From Tractidigestivibacter montrealensis (GTDB taxonomy: Bacteria > Actinomycetota > Coriobacteriia > Coriobacteriales > Atopobiaceae): 64,000 nucleotides of DNA. The notes under the pieces are model-generated. The model was not told where the DNA came from. It worked only from the letters and a program-made list of their open reading frames with translations, and did not search any database. Positions 26,528-35,394 of this stretch are shown one piece after another. Both the position numbers and the translations under genes were made by a program. Every line of letters begins with the position of its first letter. Position 1 is the stretch's first letter. Where the stretch lies: NCBI RefSeq assembly GCF_024741235.1, contig NZ_JANSKA010000002.1, positions 62,001-126,000 of the forward strand, written 5' to 3'.

Positions 26528-27403
26528 ATGCAAGGTCGCGAGGAAGGCGAGCTCGAGCTCGCGCAGAGGAAGGCAGAGGTGCTCACCGAGGCACTCCCGT
26601 GGATTAACAAGATGCGCGGGAAGACCGTCGTAGTGAAGTATGGCGGATCCGCCATGGAGGACCCCAAGCTCATGGTGCAGGTGCTGGGAGACATCGAGCT
26701 TCTCAAGCTCATGGGCATGCGTGTGGTGCTCGTGCACGGTGGCGGCAAGGCGATAAGCGCCATGCTTACGCGCCTCAACATGCCCGTGCAATTCAAGAAC
26801 GGACTGCGCGTCACCGACGACGATACCATGGAGGCCGTGCAGGAGGTCCTTATCGGCAAGGTCAACCAGCAGCTGGTCTGGGCGTTGAACGAGTACGGCC
26901 ACAATGCGGTGGGCATCTCGGGCGCGGATGGAAAGACGCTCAAGGCGGTGCCCGTCTCGCCGGAGCTTGGCCGCGTGGGCCACATCCGCGAGGTGAGCCC
27001 CGAGCTCATCGAGACAATTCTTGATGACGACTACATTCCCGTGATTGCGAGCGTCGCGTGCGGTCCGGACGGCTTCTTCAACGTGAATGCCGACGAGGCG
27101 GCGAGCGCGGTTGCCGAGGCGCTCCACGCCGACAAGCTCATATACCTCACGGACGTCGATGGCCTCTTTGCCGACGTCAACGACGAGGGAAGCCTTATCC
27201 GCTCGCTCACCAAGGCCGAGACCAAGAGCATCCTCGCATCCGGCGAGCTTGCGGGCGGCATGGTGCCCAAGGTTCGCTCGATCGTGGAGGCCATGGACCG
27301 CGGCGTGTCCGAGGTGGTCATCCTCAACGGCAAGTCCCCCCACTCGCTGCTGCTCGAGATTTTCACCGACGCAGGCGTGGGCACCCTCTTCACCCAAGCA
27401 TGA
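26528..27403 (+). CDS. argB: Acetylglutamate kinase
   Basis: 291 residues from the ATG preceded by AGGAGG. 'GKTVVVKYGGSAMED' is the nucleotide loop, 'VVLVHGGGKAI' and 'RVTDDDTMEAVQEVLIGKVNQQLV' bind acetylglutamate, and 'YLTDVDGLFADVNDEGSLI' plus 'GGMVPKVRSIVEAMDRGV' close the site. An N-terminal helix ('AEVLTEALPWINKMRG') is present, the feature of hexameric kinases inhibited by arginine, as expected when argJ makes the pathway cyclic. The TGA stop is supplied by the first bases of a 31-bp palindrome, and the last residues (LFTQA) differ from the usual short ending, so the repeat may have replaced the original C-terminus. Confidence 0.95.
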   Translation: MQGREEGELELAQRKAEVLTEALPWINKMRGKTVVVKYGGSAMEDPKLMVQVLGDIELLKLMGMRVVLVHGGGKAISAMLTRLNMPVQFKNGLRVTDDDTMEAVQEVLIGKVNQQLVWALNEYGHNAVGISGADGKTLKAVPVSPELGRVGHIREVSPELIETILDDDYIPVIASVACGPDGFFNVNADEAASAVAEALHADKLIYLTDVDGLFADVNDEGSLIRSLTKAETKSILASGELAGGMVPKVRSIVEAMDRGVSEVVILNGKSPHSLLLEIFTDAGVGTLFTQA

Positions 27404-27430
27404 GACAAAGGGACAGTCCCTTTGTCTCAT
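27400..27430. repeat. 31-bp palindrome, copy 2, supplying the argB stop
   Basis: Same 15-bp perfect arms as copy 1 with a central A. The TGA of argB (27401-27403) is the second to fourth base of the element. The AAGGAG of argD begins 9 nt after its end, so the hairpin lies between two genes of one operon. Confidence 0.95.
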
Positions 27431-27449
27431 TCAGAACAAGGAGAACAAC

Positions 27450-28694
27450 ATGGCAGACACCAGCTATGAGAGCGCCAAGGCCCTTGACGATGCCTACGTG
27501 ATGCACACCTACGGCCGCCTTCCCGTTGAGTTTGTCTCGGGCTCAGGCGCCACGCTCACCGACTCAACCGGCAAGGCATACATCGACTGTCTGGGCGGCA
27601 TTGGCTCGGTGAGCATGGGCCACTGCAACCCTGTGGTGGCGGCCGCCCTTCGGGAGCAAGCCGAAAAGGTCTGGCAGGTGGGCAACTACTACTACGTCGA
27701 GAACCGCGGCGAGCTTGCGCGCGACCTCTCCGGACTTCTCTCGTCTGTATGCGACGAGGAGGGCCACGTGGTTGGCTCCACGGGCTCCACGTGGAAGACG
27801 TTCTTTGCCAACTCCGGCGCCGAGGCAAACGAAGGTGCCATCAAGGTGGCAAGGCGCTGGGGCGAGAAGAAGCTTGGCGGCGCGACCGGCATTCTCACGG
27901 CGCAGAAGAGCTTCCACGGCCGCACGCTGGCAACGTTGGCCGCGACCGGTCAGGACGTGTTCCACAAAGCATTTCTCCCCATGCCCGCCGGCTTTGCCGC
28001 CGTGCCGCTGAACGATGTGGATGCGCTGGTGGCAGCGCTGGACAACCCACCGGCGAGCTGCGGCCCCGTGTGCGCGGTGATGCTCGAGTGCGTGCAGGGG
28101 GAGGGTGGCGTGTGGCCGGCTTCCTATGACTACCTGCGGTCTGTTTCGGCAGAGTGTAAGAAGCGCGGTGTGCTTCTCGTGATCGACGAGGTTCAGACCG
28201 GGTTCTTCCGCTGTGGGGCGCCGTTCAGCTACCAGCTGGCTGGCATCGAACCGGATGTGGTGAGCCTGGCCAAGGGCATCGCGGACGGTTTCCCCATGGG
28301 CGCCGTCGCGGCGAAGGCAGAGGTGGCCGACCTCATGCAGCCGGGTGACCACGGCTCAACCTTTGGCGGGAACGCGCTTGCCGCCGCCGCGGGGCGCGCG
28401 ACGGTCGAGGCGCTGGTCTCGCAGAGGGTGGGAGAGCACGTCATTGCCTGTGGCGCGCACCTGCGCCAGCGGCTTGAGGCCTTGCCGCACGTGACTGAGG
28501 TGCGCGGGCATGGTCTTATGCTTGGCGCGCAGCTGGACGTGCCGGTGGCGACGGAGCTGGTCGACAAGGGCCTTGAGGTGGGTCTCGTCCTCAACCACAT
28601 TGGCGACTCGATCCTGCGCTTCCTGCCTCCGTTGGTTATCTCCGAGGAGCAGGTTGACGAGGTTGTCGACAAGCTCGCGGCGCTGCTGGCGTAG
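27450..28694 (+). CDS. argD: Acetylornithine aminotransferase
   Basis: 414 residues from the ATG at 27450 with AAGGAG 6 nt upstream; the open frame further upstream overlaps argB and is spurious. Class III PLP aminotransferase features are present: 'FFANSGAEANEGAIKVAR', 'KSFHGRTLATLAATGQ', 'VLLVIDEVQTGFFRCG' with the cofactor Asp, and Lys275 in 'SLAKGIADGFPMGA' as the Schiff-base lysine. It converts N-acetylglutamate semialdehyde to N-acetylornithine and may also serve lysine synthesis. It is the last gene of the arg cluster; the next gene runs toward it. An 11-residue stretch with two Gly-Ser-Thr turns precedes 'WKTFFANSG', slightly longer than usual. Confidence 0.95.
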   Translation: MADTSYESAKALDDAYVMHTYGRLPVEFVSGSGATLTDSTGKAYIDCLGGIGSVSMGHCNPVVAAALREQAEKVWQVGNYYYVENRGELARDLSGLLSSVCDEEGHVVGSTGSTWKTFFANSGAEANEGAIKVARRWGEKKLGGATGILTAQKSFHGRTLATLAATGQDVFHKAFLPMPAGFAAVPLNDVDALVAALDNPPASCGPVCAVMLECVQGEGGVWPASYDYLRSVSAECKKRGVLLVIDEVQTGFFRCGAPFSYQLAGIEPDVVSLAKGIADGFPMGAVAAKAEVADLMQPGDHGSTFGGNALAAAAGRATVEALVSQRVGEHVIACGAHLRQRLEALPHVTEVRGHGLMLGAQLDVPVATELVDKGLEVGLVLNHIGDSILRFLPPLVISEEQVDEVVDKLAALLA

Positions 28695-28777
28695 GGGTGC
28701 TGGTACGGTCGCGCTTGCTTCTCTGCGCCGCGACGTCGCGCCGCGTACCAGCCCCGTGCGCCGTGTGCGGAGAAGCG

Positions 28778-30010
28778 CTACTCCTCCGTTGCCGCTGTGG
28801 TGCGCTCGGGGACGCGCAGCATCACCACAAAGCCGATGATGAACAGCACCACAATCGAGAGCACGCCCAGCGAGCTGTTGCCGGTGGCGGCCGTCATGGT
28901 GCCTACGATGAAGGTGCCGAGAATTGCTGCGTACTTGCCAAAGATGTCGAAGAACCCAAAGTACTCGTTGGCGTGGTCCTTGGGGCAGAGCTTGCCAAAC
29001 TCGGATCTCGAGAGCGCCTGCAGACCGCCCTGGAAGAGGCCGACCATGATGGCCAGGATCCAGAACTCGACCGCCGTGCGCAGGAAGAACGCAGCAAACA
29101 GCGTGATGAAGGTGTAGCCGGCAATACCCACCAGAATCATATTGCGCGTGCCAAACTTGTGTCCCAGGCGGCCGTATGCAATGGCCGATGGGAATGCCAC
29201 AAACTGCGTGACGAGCAGAGCCAGCACCAGCTGCGTGCCATCAATGCCAAGGTCCGCGCCGTACGAGGTGGAAAGCTTGATGATGGTGTGCACGCCGTCG
29301 ATGTAGAAGAAGTACGCGATGATGTAGTTCCTGATGGACGGGTCGCGCCAGATGCGCTTTGCCGTGGCGCCAATGCCACGCACTGCGTTGGCCAGGGCGT
29401 GCGCCTCGCGCGGCTTGTAGTGGGTCTGCTCGACGTTCTTGAGCATGGGCACCGTAAACGCCACCCACCAGCCCGCCGTGATAACAAAGGAGACCTGCAT
29501 GGCCGTCTGCAAGCTCATGCCAAATGGCCTCACCAACACAAACGCCAGACAGGCGAGAAACGGCACGCAGCTGCCAATGTAGCCCCACGCATAGCCCTGG
29601 CTTGAGACGTCGTCCATGCGGTCGTCCGTCGTGGCGTCGACGAGCAGTGCGTCATAGAACACGAACGACGTGTTGAGCGCCACAGAGGAAATCACGTAAA
29701 TCACGAGAAACGCCATTGCGCCGGTGGGGAAGCCCATGGCCACGCAGGCCACGGCGCCCGTCCCCACAGACCCAATGATGAACTTCTTCTTCATGCCCTG
29801 CTGGTCGGCGACGGAGCCCAGGATGGGCATGAGCAGGGCGATGAGCAGCGAGGCCACGGTCTCCGCATAGCTCCAGGCAACAAGCGCGGGGCCGTCTGCC
29901 AGTGACTTGAAGTAGATGGGAATGACGCTCGTGGCGAGAAGTACCAGCGCAGAGTTGCCCACGTCGTACATGACCCAGCTTCTCTCGGCCTTTGTCATCT
30001 TGAAAGACAT
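28778..30010 (-). CDS. MFS transporter, UMF1/Atg22-like
   Basis: 410 residues with about twelve membrane segments. The N-terminus 'KAERSWVMYDVGNSALVLLATSVIPIYF' and the late 'FQGGLQALSRSEFGKLCPKDHANEYFGFFDIFGKYAAILG' motif identify the UMF1 family, related to fungal vacuolar Atg22 amino-acid effluxers. Bacterial members are presumed exporters of amino acids or small metabolites. The gene converges on argD and lies alone, with its start facing the phospholipase-like gene across a 297-bp divergent gap. A role in exporting an amino acid could fit the arg neighbours, but that is speculation. Confidence 0.88.
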   Translation of the reverse strand: MSFKMTKAERSWVMYDVGNSALVLLATSVIPIYFKSLADGPALVAWSYAETVASLLIALLMPILGSVADQQGMKKKFIIGSVGTGAVACVAMGFPTGAMAFLVIYVISSVALNTSFVFYDALLVDATTDDRMDDVSSQGYAWGYIGSCVPFLACLAFVLVRPFGMSLQTAMQVSFVITAGWWVAFTVPMLKNVEQTHYKPREAHALANAVRGIGATAKRIWRDPSIRNYIIAYFFYIDGVHTIIKLSTSYGADLGIDGTQLVLALLVTQFVAFPSAIAYGRLGHKFGTRNMILVGIAGYTFITLFAAFFLRTAVEFWILAIMVGLFQGGLQALSRSEFGKLCPKDHANEYFGFFDIFGKYAAILGTFIVGTMTAATGNSSLGVLSIVVLFIIGFVVMLRVPERTTAATEE

Positions 30011-30307
30011 CGTGTTCCTCTCTGTTTGGCTTCTCGTCTCACGCCCATACGCTTCAAAACTTTATCGTTTGGATGCCGTCGAAACTCACGGCTTCTGTCA
30101 GGATTATGTAATGGCTTGTTCGGCTTGGCCCCCCACGCGGCGCCGTGCGGCCGCCTGGGGGCCGCGGACGCACAACCGGCAGCGTGCGTTGCGCCATTTG
30201 GTTGTTGCACTGCTCGTCTGGCGTCTCCCGGATGGGGCATAATGGCGAAACGGGTGTGTTTTGCGCCTTGTGCGGCCGCACGCCTGCAGAACCGGAAAGG
30301 GGCCACC

Positions 30308-31270
30308 ATGCCAGCCATTCTCACGCACGACTTCTTTGCTCGCGACGTTGCCGATCGCGCGAAGGCAGAACTGCCCCTGACGACCCTCGACGAGCGCGAT
30401 GCCTTCCTGCTGGGCAGCCAAGGTCCGGACCCGCTCTTCTACATCACGATTTACCCGCTCATGGCCAAGTGGGCCAAGGTAGGAAACCTGATGCACGATC
30501 AGCGCCCCGCTCGGCTCCTAGCCGCCATGCGCGAGGCCGGCGACCGCCTTCCCAAGCGCGAGAAGGACGTGGGCGCGGCGTACCTGGCGGGCTTCTCGTG
30601 CCATTGGCTGCTTGACTCGACGATCCACCCCTTTGTGAACGCCTGGGCCTATGACCTCACGCGCGCGGGCGTTCCCGGGCTGGGTCCGGAATATGACGGC
30701 AAGGTCCACATGGAGGTCGAGCGCGACCTCGACGAGGCGGTTCTCTACCGCAAGACCGCAAAGACCATCGCGGAGTACCGCCCGTTTGCAAATACGCTGC
30801 GCGCTTCGCGCGAGGTGCTTGCCACCATCGACAAGATCTACTTCTACGCGGCGCTCTGGACGTACGACAGGCCCATCGATCCCACTACCTTCTCGGTTTC
30901 GGTGGGCTGCTACCGCACCATCATGCGCCTGCTGTACGCCACGCGCGACCCGCATCGCAACGCTGTTGCCTCCCTCGAGCGCGCAATAACCGGCGCCCCC
31001 TATTCCACCTATTGCGCACTCTCGCATCGCGTGCGGGCGTCTGCGGCATCGGAGTTTGACAACACCGAGCGCCGTGCGTGGACAAACCCTGAGACGGGTG
31101 CTGTGAGCAGGGATTCGTTTGGTGACCTGTATAAGCGCGCCCTTGATCGCGCGCCAGTGGTGGCGGCTGCCGTGCTCTCGCGTGGCTTCGATGACGACGC
31201 CGCGTGTGCGCTCACGGGCAATCTCAACTTTGAGGGGGCGCCTGCTCCCTCGGACGCCCCGCTCGCATAG
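30308..31270 (+). CDS. Zinc-dependent phospholipase C-like protein
   Basis: 320 residues from the ATG preceded by AAAGGGG; the longer open frame upstream is not supported. 'PAILTHDFFARDVADR' at the N-terminus, 'LLGSQGPDPLFY', 'AGFSCHWLLDSTIHPFVNAW' and 'HMEVERDLDEAVLYRK' match the zinc-dependent phospholipase C/S1-P1-like fold of cytoplasmic proteins found widely in Clostridia and Coriobacteria. The His, Asp and Glu of these segments are the likely metal ligands. There is no signal peptide, so a secreted lipase role is unlikely. The real substrate of this group is not known. Vsr follows after 16 nt. Confidence 0.8.
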   Translation: MPAILTHDFFARDVADRAKAELPLTTLDERDAFLLGSQGPDPLFYITIYPLMAKWAKVGNLMHDQRPARLLAAMREAGDRLPKREKDVGAAYLAGFSCHWLLDSTIHPFVNAWAYDLTRAGVPGLGPEYDGKVHMEVERDLDEAVLYRKTAKTIAEYRPFANTLRASREVLATIDKIYFYAALWTYDRPIDPTTFSVSVGCYRTIMRLLYATRDPHRNAVASLERAITGAPYSTYCALSHRVRASAASEFDNTERRAWTNPETGAVSRDSFGDLYKRALDRAPVVAAAVLSRGFDDDAACALTGNLNFEGAPAPSDAPLA

Positions 31271-31286
31271 GTGGTGCCACCGCGTC

Positions 31287-31799
31287 TTGACAAGCGAGGC
31301 AACGCGCCATGTGATGCAGGCGAACAAGAGCAAGAACACCAAACCCGAGCTGCTGGTGCGGGCGCGGCTGCGCGAGGCGGGCTACACCGGGTATCGCCTT
31401 CACTGGAAGAAGGCGCCCGGAAAGCCCGACATCTGCTTTCCGGGCAGACGCGTTGCCATCTTTGTGAATGGCTGCTTCTGGCACCGTTGCCCCCACTGCG
31501 CCCTGCCGCTGCCAAAGACAAACGTGGAGTTCTGGAAGGCAAAGTTCGAACGCAACCGGGCTCGCGACTCTCGGGACAATGCGCTGCTGGTACAGGACGG
31601 CTGGACCGTCATCGTGGTGTGGGAGTGCATGCTCAAGAAGGAGCGCCTGGAGCCCACCATACAGGAGGTCCTGCGCGAGCTCGACCGGGCGAGCGGGGAT
31701 GCCCCGCGCATCCCGCGCGTGGTCGAGATCGGCGGCCCGCGTCCTTGGGCGCTTCGCCGGGAGCGTAATAAGCTACGCTCACGGCATGCTTTGCGTTAA
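31287..31799 (+). CDS. vsr: Very short patch repair endonuclease (orphan Vsr)
   Basis: 170 residues from a TTG at 31287; a GTG at 31311 and an ATG at 31314 are later alternatives, but the helix beginning 'TSEATRHVMQANKSKNTKPELLVR' is part of the Vsr N-terminus. 'GKPDICFPGRRVAIFVNGCFWHRCPHC' contains the catalytic Asp48, His66 and the zinc-binding Cys63, Cys68 and Cys71, with Glu21 upstream. Vsr nicks at T:G mismatches produced by deamination of 5-methylcytosine. It normally sits next to a cytosine-5 methyltransferase, yet none is in this window. A C-terminal tail beyond the usual domain is Arg-rich. Confidence 0.88.
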   Translation: MTSEATRHVMQANKSKNTKPELLVRARLREAGYTGYRLHWKKAPGKPDICFPGRRVAIFVNGCFWHRCPHCALPLPKTNVEFWKAKFERNRARDSRDNALLVQDGWTVIVVWECMLKKERLEPTIQEVLRELDRASGDAPRIPRVVEIGGPRPWALRRERNKLRSRHALR

Positions 31800-31851
31800 A
31801 CCAGCCGCAGGTCTAAGCTAGTGTTCATAGCCAACGACGGGGGGTGCCGCC

Positions 31852-32655
31852 ATGTCGACATACGTCTTCTCTGATGTCCACGGGCATCGCGCGACGCTCG
31901 AGCGCGTGCTTGAGCGTGTCTCCCCGGGCGCAGATGACGTCGTGTTCTGTCTGGGAGACATGATCGACCGCGGGCCAGACCCCGTTGGCGTCATGCGCGT
32001 AACGCGCTCGCTCCCAAACGTGCGCGTGCTCAAGGGCAACCACGAGGATCTCATGCTCGACGGGCTCGACCACAAGGACGACGCTGTTTCCCAGGCAAAT
32101 TGGGCCATCAACGGTGGCATGTCAACGCTTACCGGGCTCGAGGGCGCCTCGGATGACGAGGCGAGCGAGCTTATCGATTGGGTGCGCAGCCTCCCGCTCT
32201 CGGCGCACGTCGAGGCGGCGGGTCGTTACTACATCCTTGCCCACGCCGGCATTCGCCCCGGCGGCCCGCTACCTGCGGATGGCGTGTGGAGTGATTCCGC
32301 GCTTGATGCGCTTCTCGGCGAGCAGACCCCCGACGACCTGCTGTGGATTCGCGACGAGTTCTGGTCGGTTTCCACGGGGCTGCTTAACGAGAGGGGAGAG
32401 GGCCCCATTGTCGTTGCCGGCCATACGCCCACGCCCTACCTGGCGTCCATGACTGACGAAATCGACCGCCCGGTGAGAAACGATGATGACATTGCGCAGA
32501 TGGTGCGCGTGGGGGCGTGTGACGCAACGGGCGGCGTGGCCGACCGCTGGGACATCGATTCCGGTGCCGCAGGCGGCGCGGGCTTTGGCCAGGTCACGAT
32601 GGTGCGCCTAGATGATGGCGAGGAGTTTGCGGAGCCCGTTCGCGATGGCGAGTAA
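31852..32655 (+). CDS. PPP-family metallophosphoesterase (serine/threonine phosphatase-like)
   Basis: 267 residues. The metal-binding motifs of calcineurin-like phosphoesterases are in order: 'DVHGH' (about residue 8), 'GDMIDRG' (about 36), 'GNHED' (about 63), 'LAHAG' and 'VAGHTPTPY'. The spacing fits bacterial PPP enzymes such as PrpA/PrpE/ApaH, which remove phosphate from proteins or hydrolyse dinucleoside tetraphosphates. It is cytoplasmic. The last codons 'GEEFAEPVRDGE' overlap the start of the next gene by 11 nt, so the two are coupled. The natural substrate is not evident. Confidence 0.88.
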   Translation: MSTYVFSDVHGHRATLERVLERVSPGADDVVFCLGDMIDRGPDPVGVMRVTRSLPNVRVLKGNHEDLMLDGLDHKDDAVSQANWAINGGMSTLTGLEGASDDEASELIDWVRSLPLSAHVEAAGRYYILAHAGIRPGGPLPADGVWSDSALDALLGEQTPDDLLWIRDEFWSVSTGLLNERGEGPIVVAGHTPTPYLASMTDEIDRPVRNDDDIAQMVRVGACDATGGVADRWDIDSGAAGGAGFGQVTMVRLDDGEEFAEPVRDGE

Positions 32656-33181
32656 CACAGGAAAAGATGCCCATAACCATGCGGGCCAGCTTGTCATTCA
32701 TCCACTTGATCCAATATTTGATGAGAATAGCCGCGTGCTCGTGCTGGGGACCATACCCAGCCCCAAGTCGCGCGAGGTGCGCTTCTACTACGGCAACCCA
32801 CAGAACCGCTTCTGGCGCGTGATGGCGGCGCTGTGGGAAGAGGGCGTTCCCGGGACGAACGACGCCCGTCGCGACCTGTGCCTGCGCCACCACGTTGCCC
32901 TCTGGGACGTGCTTCAAAGATGTACTATTGCGGGGGCGAGCGATGCCTCCATTCGCGACCCCGTTCCCAATGACGTGGGTAGGATTCTCTCGGCAGCTCC
33001 CATCACGCACGTGTTCTGCACCGGAGGCACCGCCACGCGGCTCTACCAGAGGCTCATTGAGCCTGTCTGCGGCGTTCCGTGCACGGGGCTTCCCTCGACG
33101 AGCCCGGCGAACGCCCGGATGCGCCTCGATGACCTTGTTGCCGCCTACGAGCCGCTTCGCCGCGCGGCGGACGGCGAGTAG
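32645..33181 (+). CDS. Uracil-DNA-glycosylase-like protein (deoxyinosine/hypoxanthine DNA glycosylase type)
   Basis: 178 residues from the ATG at 32645, which has GGAG upstream and overlaps the phosphatase gene by 11 nt. 'VLVLGTIPSPKSREVRFYYGNPQNRFWRVMAAL' is the signature of the UDG superfamily branch known as DNA-deoxyinosine glycosylases (family 6, HDG). 'CTGGTATRLYQRL' and 'GLPSTSPANARM' complete the fold. These enzymes remove deaminated adenine (hypoxanthine) from DNA to start base-excision repair. Its neighbour Vsr (31287) also handles deamination damage, so three genes in 1.9 kb may form a small repair group. Alternative: a general UDG-fold protein. Confidence 0.85.
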   Translation: MASNTGKDAHNHAGQLVIHPLDPIFDENSRVLVLGTIPSPKSREVRFYYGNPQNRFWRVMAALWEEGVPGTNDARRDLCLRHHVALWDVLQRCTIAGASDASIRDPVPNDVGRILSAAPITHVFCTGGTATRLYQRLIEPVCGVPCTGLPSTSPANARMRLDDLVAAYEPLRRAADGE

Positions 33182-33342
33182 TGCAGGCCGCTCTTCGGGG
33201 ACGCCGGAGGGTCAGTTGCCGCAGCTCGCTTGAAGTACGATCGCCCGGCGCCCACGACGCCAACGTTTCTGCCACAATAGATGCCCACAAACAACAATCG
33301 CAGCGCACACAACGTGGCTGAATCGCAGAGGGGCGACGTGCG

Positions 33343-35199
33343 ATGAGCGTCAGTGAACTCATGGACGAGAAGGACATGGCCGGCGTGCTCGTGAGCGTTC
33401 CCGCAGAGGGGCTGCTCCACGGCGCCGTGTGGGCTGAGCCTTTGGGACACGGCTGGACCCATCCCTGGCGCTTTGCAAAGAGCCAGCTCAAGGCCATAGG
33501 GAGCTGCCGTGCCTGGCATCCTGGCCTCTACCGCACCATGGCAGCCTGCACGGCAGGCATCACCGTGGAGTTTGAGACGGACTCCTCCTCAGTCGTGCTC
33601 GAGGCGCGCGTGGAACCGTTCCCGCGAGGTTCGCGCGAGGTGCTCGACGAGGCCGCAGAGTGCGCCTTTGCGCCGGATGGCCCCCTCGACGGCTTTTCGT
33701 GCGACGTCGACGGCCGCCACCTTCCCTGCGTGCTCCCCGAGGAGAACGACGACGGCGTGACGCGCGTGGAGTTTGCGCTCGACGACCCCAACGAGGCGCC
33801 CGAGAGCAACCTCCAACGTCTTCCCGGCATGGGCCGCCATCACCACGTGCGCGTGTGGCTTCCCTGTCTTACGAGTTGCGATCTGCGTCACGTGGTGGGT
33901 GATGGGAACGTGATCGAGCCGGTTGCCGCCCGTGACCAGCTGCTGGTGATTGGCGACTCCATCGCCCAGGGCTTTGTCGCTGGCGACCCGGCGCGCAATT
34001 GGCCGGCGCTTCTCGCCACGCAGCTAGACATGGACGTGCTCAACCAGGGCATTGGCGGCCAGGTCTTCCTGCCGGGCTCGACCGTTGGCCTGGCGGACGA
34101 GGCTTCTCCCGCGGCCGTGGTGGTGGAGCTGGGCGAGAACTACCGCTACGAGCCCTGCCAGGAGATGCGCATCTCGCGTGACATCCGTACGAGCCTCTTC
34201 GAGGTTGCCGAGGCGTGGCCCGAGGCGTCTACCTGGACGCTCACGCCTCTCTGGCATCTGGACGAGACGCACCCCACGCACCGGAACAGCTGCTTTGCCG
34301 CCGTGCCAGACCTCATCCGCACCGCGGTGGCGGCAAACCCCGGCATGCACCTGGTCGAGGGCTCGCGTCTCCTGCAGGCAAGCCCCGTCCTCATGGCGGA
34401 CGGCTACGAGCACCCCAACGCCGACGGCTCCGCGACCATCGCGGAACGCCTGGCCTACATCATGCACGCACTGGCCGAGCCCGCAGAGACCCGCCGCGCA
34501 CGGGCAATCGAGCTTCTCACGGACGGCCCGCGCGAGGCGTTTCCCATCCTCGAGTGCGCGCGCCGCGGGATTGGCGAGGTCCTTGTCGCAAAGAAGGGCG
34601 TGTGTGTGCTGGAGGTGCCGCGTCACGGAACCTTCGTGTGGGGAACCTCCCGGAAGGTCCTGCGCGAGGCGCTTGACGTCTTTGCCTCGCGTGACCTGGT
34701 GTGCGTCCTTGGATCCGCACCCGTGCATGACGTGCGTCGCGACTTGGGCCTTACCGAGGACGCCCCCTGCAACATGGTCATCTACGAGAAGCAAGAGAGT
34801 CTCGACGTGGATCCCTCGCTTGACATTCGCACGCTCACACCGGCGTACGCCGAGCTTGTTGCCTCGCACTACTCGCACCCCGAGTACCTGGCTCCCGGCG
34901 AGCTGGAGGACATTCTCGCACGCGGGCTTGTGCTAGGCGGCTTTGAGGCGGGACGTCTCTGCGCCTTCATTGGCGAGCACCCCGAGGGAGCCATCGGCAT
35001 GTTGGAGGTCTTCCCCGAGCAGCGCCGCCGCGGCTGGGCAACCGCGCTTGAGTCTGCAAAGATCAACGAGCAGCTCGATCGCGGCCTTGTGCCCTGGGGT
35101 GAGGTGTGGCCCGACAACCAGGCGTCTATTGCGCTTCAGGAGAAGCTCGGCCTCACGGTGTACCCGGAGAAGGGCATGCACTTCATGAGCAGGCCGTAG
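33343..35199 (+). CDS. SGNH/GDSL hydrolase fused to a GNAT acetyltransferase
   Basis: 618 residues, no signal peptide. Residues 1-185 form a beta-rich N-terminal domain as in SsfX3-type esterases. Residues about 195-375 are an SGNH hydrolase: 'LLVIGDSIAQGF' with Ser206, 'NQGIGGQVF' with the oxyanion Gly/Asn, and the Asp353...His357 element in 'DGYEHPNADG'. Residues about 390-618 resemble a GNAT: a degenerate N-half, then 'IGMLEVFPEQRRRGWATALE' as the acetyl-CoA loop and 'EVWPDNQASIALQEKLGL'. One chain that could both remove and add an acyl group is unusual. The substrate could be a carbohydrate or small molecule; this is inference. Low-complexity gaps separate it from both neighbours. Confidence 0.82.
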   Translation: MSVSELMDEKDMAGVLVSVPAEGLLHGAVWAEPLGHGWTHPWRFAKSQLKAIGSCRAWHPGLYRTMAACTAGITVEFETDSSSVVLEARVEPFPRGSREVLDEAAECAFAPDGPLDGFSCDVDGRHLPCVLPEENDDGVTRVEFALDDPNEAPESNLQRLPGMGRHHHVRVWLPCLTSCDLRHVVGDGNVIEPVAARDQLLVIGDSIAQGFVAGDPARNWPALLATQLDMDVLNQGIGGQVFLPGSTVGLADEASPAAVVVELGENYRYEPCQEMRISRDIRTSLFEVAEAWPEASTWTLTPLWHLDETHPTHRNSCFAAVPDLIRTAVAANPGMHLVEGSRLLQASPVLMADGYEHPNADGSATIAERLAYIMHALAEPAETRRARAIELLTDGPREAFPILECARRGIGEVLVAKKGVCVLEVPRHGTFVWGTSRKVLREALDVFASRDLVCVLGSAPVHDVRRDLGLTEDAPCNMVIYEKQESLDVDPSLDIRTLTPAYAELVASHYSHPEYLAPGELEDILARGLVLGGFEAGRLCAFIGEHPEGAIGMLEVFPEQRRRGWATALESAKINEQLDRGLVPWGEVWPDNQASIALQEKLGLTVYPEKGMHFMSRP

Positions 35200-35394
35200 T
35201 GGGGAGAAGCACTTCTCGAGGGGCATAAATGGGCACGCATGTCTGCCTGGTACCTGCGCACAGGCTCTTCACACAGTGTGCAGAATCAATGATGCTGTTT
35301 TCAAGCGTCTACAATCGGGCAGCAACTTACAGACAGATTGGTGACGTTTGCCGAATTGTCGCGTTGCGACTGCGGTAACCAGGAAGTGACCCAT

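Noticed and set aside
28695-28777. Inverted repeat GCTGGTACG/CGTACCAGC in the convergent gap between argD and the MFS gene
   Set aside because: Arms are 9 bp but about 37 nt apart with no U-tract on either side. Too weak to call a terminator, though the gap must end two transcripts.
30011-30307. Possible tRNA or regulatory RNA in the divergent gap before the phospholipase-like gene
   Set aside because: No cloverleaf, TTCGA loop or other known RNA pattern could be fitted. Only a CATAAT-like -10 near 30238 is visible.
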